This document shows positions 14,684 through 15,855 of a stretch of 15,855 nt of DNA, piece after piece (position 1 is the stretch's first letter; each line of letters opens with the position of its first letter). The stretch is from NCBI GenBank assembly GCA_025936205.1, contig JAICTU010000190.1:1-15855 (forward strand). The letters are read 5' to 3'. The notes under the pieces are model-generated. The model did not search any database. It was not told where the DNA came from and worked only from the letters and a program-made list of their open reading frames with translations. Source of the stretch: Polyangiaceae bacterium. Its GTDB lineage: Bacteria > Myxococcota > Polyangia > Polyangiales > Polyangiaceae. The position numbers were made by a program, and so were the translations under genes.

Positions 14684-15855
14684 TCACAAGTACATGTGCA
14701 GCTGAGCCTGCAACATTTCGCCCCGCTCCTGCCGCCACACCAGGTCCGTCCGCAGCTCGAAATGGGGGGCAAAAAACCAGTCGACCGTGAACCACGCGCC
14801 CGGATCGGGCTTGCCCCGGCCCAAGCCCGTCTCGCTCCCGTCGGACTTGCCGCGGTCGAGCAGCTCTCCCGAGGCCGCCAGGTGCAGCCCCTGCACGAGC
14901 TCGAAATCCAGTGTGGCCATGCCGACGTAGCCCAGGCTCGTGTTCGTCTTGGCGAGCAGATCCGCTTCCGCCAGCAGCACCACGGGCTCGGCGAAGACAT
15001 ACCTGGCGGTGAGCCCGTGCGCCTGCCTCACCACGGGGCCATCGTCCACGTTGAGCTCGTGCTCGGAACGCAGCACCAGCGAGCTGACGCCGAGCGCGAA
15101 GTCCTCGGCGAACAGATACTCGAGAGACCCGCTGTATCCGCGCTCGCGGAGCGCGTCATTGGGCCGCTGAAAATTGCCCAGCGAGAGCATCAACTCACCA
15201 CGCCAGCGCCCTGCCGCGTACAGGGCGCTGATGCCGTGGTCCTGATCGGATTCGCGATCCGTGAGCGTCTCGGAGCGCACCCACATCGTGTGTTCCGAGC
15301 TGCGGATGCCAAACGGCAAATTCAAGCGCCCGGCGCGCACCATCCAGCCCCGCGAGAAGCGGTAGCCGAGCCAGTAGTTGCGCGCGACCATGAGGTAGTC
15401 CTCGTCCTCCACGTTGCCGAACACGCGCGCCTTGCTGGAGTGCTCGTAACGATTCGACGCCTTGGACACGCCGATGCTGCCGGCCAGCGTGAACGCGCCG
15501 ACAGTGCCGGCTCCCGTCAGATCCGCCTGCATCGGGAAGGTGCGGAACTTGGCGCTGTCGAAGCTGGTGAGGCTCATCACCCGCAGGCTGCCGCCCAGGT
15601 GCAGGTTCTCGGGCTCCGTCACGCCAAACAGGAACTTGCCCGCGTCGGTCGGCGTGGTCTCGCTCCAGGGCATCGCGAGCAGAGTCTCCCCCATCACTCG
15701 GCCCATCCCGGTGAGCGTCTCCCCGCCCATGGGGTCGACGTGACAGCTGCCACACTGTGCAAACCCGTGCCGGATCATCCAGGGGTACGCGTGGGCGGAG
15801 GACGCGCTCGCGCCGATCACCAACAGCGTCAATAAGAACACGACCCGATGAGCCA
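14684..15855 (-). CDS. Outer-membrane beta-barrel protein with N-terminal CxxCH motif (5' end just outside window)
   Basis: The visible protein has a signal peptide, cut after AHA (residue 18 counted from the in-frame GTG at 15839-15841), followed by YPWMIRHGFAQCGSCHVDPMGG with one c-type heme motif (CGSCH, residues 30-34). From about residue 75 to the end the chain alternates polar and hydrophobic residues with many aromatic and glycine-flanked strands, ending in LQAQLHMYL, like a large beta-barrel porin. In frame upstream of that GTG come codons for A-H-R-V-V, and the last two bases of the window complete an xTG, so a start (M)AHRVVFLL... one base beyond the edge is likely. A heme-bearing plug attached to a porin is suggested, perhaps for electron passage or import; a defunct heme motif used for metal or disulfide binding is the alternative. 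Divergent or upstream neighbours are unseen. Confidence 0.75.
   Translation of the reverse strand, partial: AHRVVFLLTLLVIGASASSAHAYPWMIRHGFAQCGSCHVDPMGGETLTGMGRVMGETLLAMPWSETTPTDAGKFLFGVTEPENLHLGGSLRVMSLTSFDSAKFRTFPMQADLTGAGTVGAFTLAGSIGVSKASNRYEHSSKARVFGNVEDEDYLMVARNYWLGYRFSRGWMVRAGRLNLPFGIRSSEHTMWVRSETLTDRESDQDHGISALYAAGRWRGELMLSLGNFQRPNDALRERGYSGSLEYLFAEDFALGVSSLVLRSEHELNVDDGPVVRQAHGLTARYVFAEPVVLLAEADLLAKTNTSLGYVGMATLDFELVQGLHLAASGELLDRGKSDGSETGLGRGKPDPGAWFTVDWFFAPHFELRTDLVWRQERGEMLQAQLHMYL

Noticed and set aside
13886..15835. A 649-codon plus-strand open frame
   Set aside because: It lies antisense across the transketolase N-terminal gene and the barrel gene, both of which have clear family motifs. 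Its composition (rich in R, Q, H, E) is typical of antisense frames in GC-rich DNA.
1..15855. Mobile elements, CRISPR, tRNA or rRNA, defence systems
   Set aside because: No transposase or integrase motifs, no regularly spaced repeats, no cloverleaf-like intergenic sequence and no nuclease-type proteins were seen.

Overview
The window is GC-rich DNA, densely packed with genes. It looks chromosomal and most resembles a myxobacterium (Myxococcota, perhaps a Polyangiales/Sorangium-type organism). That assignment is inference. It rests on the GC-rich codon use, several secreted or lipid-anchored proteins with c-type heme motifs (CxxCH), an outer-membrane barrel with a heme motif, and a scattered set of envelope-glycan genes. 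I see no transposase, integrase, phage gene, tRNA, rRNA or CRISPR array. No gene-free gap exceeds 300 bases; the longest is 259 bases (7499-7757).

Left block (169-2498, minus strand): a three-gene operon of a lipoprotein with two CxxCH motifs flanking a carboxypeptidase-regulatory/CnaB-like domain, a small-molecule SAM methyltransferase, and a second lipoprotein made of two tandem mono-heme cytochrome-like domains. The first two genes overlap by ATGA. A hairpin follows the last gene.

Centre (2666-9179): four membrane proteins. The first, on the plus strand, fuses a UPF0104/LPG-synthase-type multi-TM domain to an intact CDP-alcohol phosphotransferase domain. Convergent to it are two co-transcribed GT-C type glycosyltransferases (minus). 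A third GT-C-like protein is divergent from them (plus).

Right-centre (9194-14608, minus strand): a tight five-gene operon, read right to left: transketolase N-terminal subunit, transketolase C-terminal subunit, a natural fusion of an NAD-dependent sugar epimerase/dehydratase with a membrane-anchored family 2 glycosyltransferase, and two SAM methyltransferases. Junctions are -4, +5, +3 and -4 bases. Right edge (14684 to beyond 15855, minus): a beta-barrel protein with a single CxxCH just after its signal peptide. Its true start codon seems to begin one base outside the window.

Working model (inference): the transketolase and SDR domain supply an unusual sugar, the GT2 domain loads it on a polyprenyl phosphate, the methyltransferases decorate the sugar or its lipid carrier, and the GT-C enzymes use lipid-linked sugars at the periplasmic face, possibly on a lipid made by the phosphotransferase fusion. 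The cytochrome-like operon and the heme-barrel protein at the two edges suggest an extracytoplasmic redox function unrelated to, or merely adjacent to, the glycan genes.
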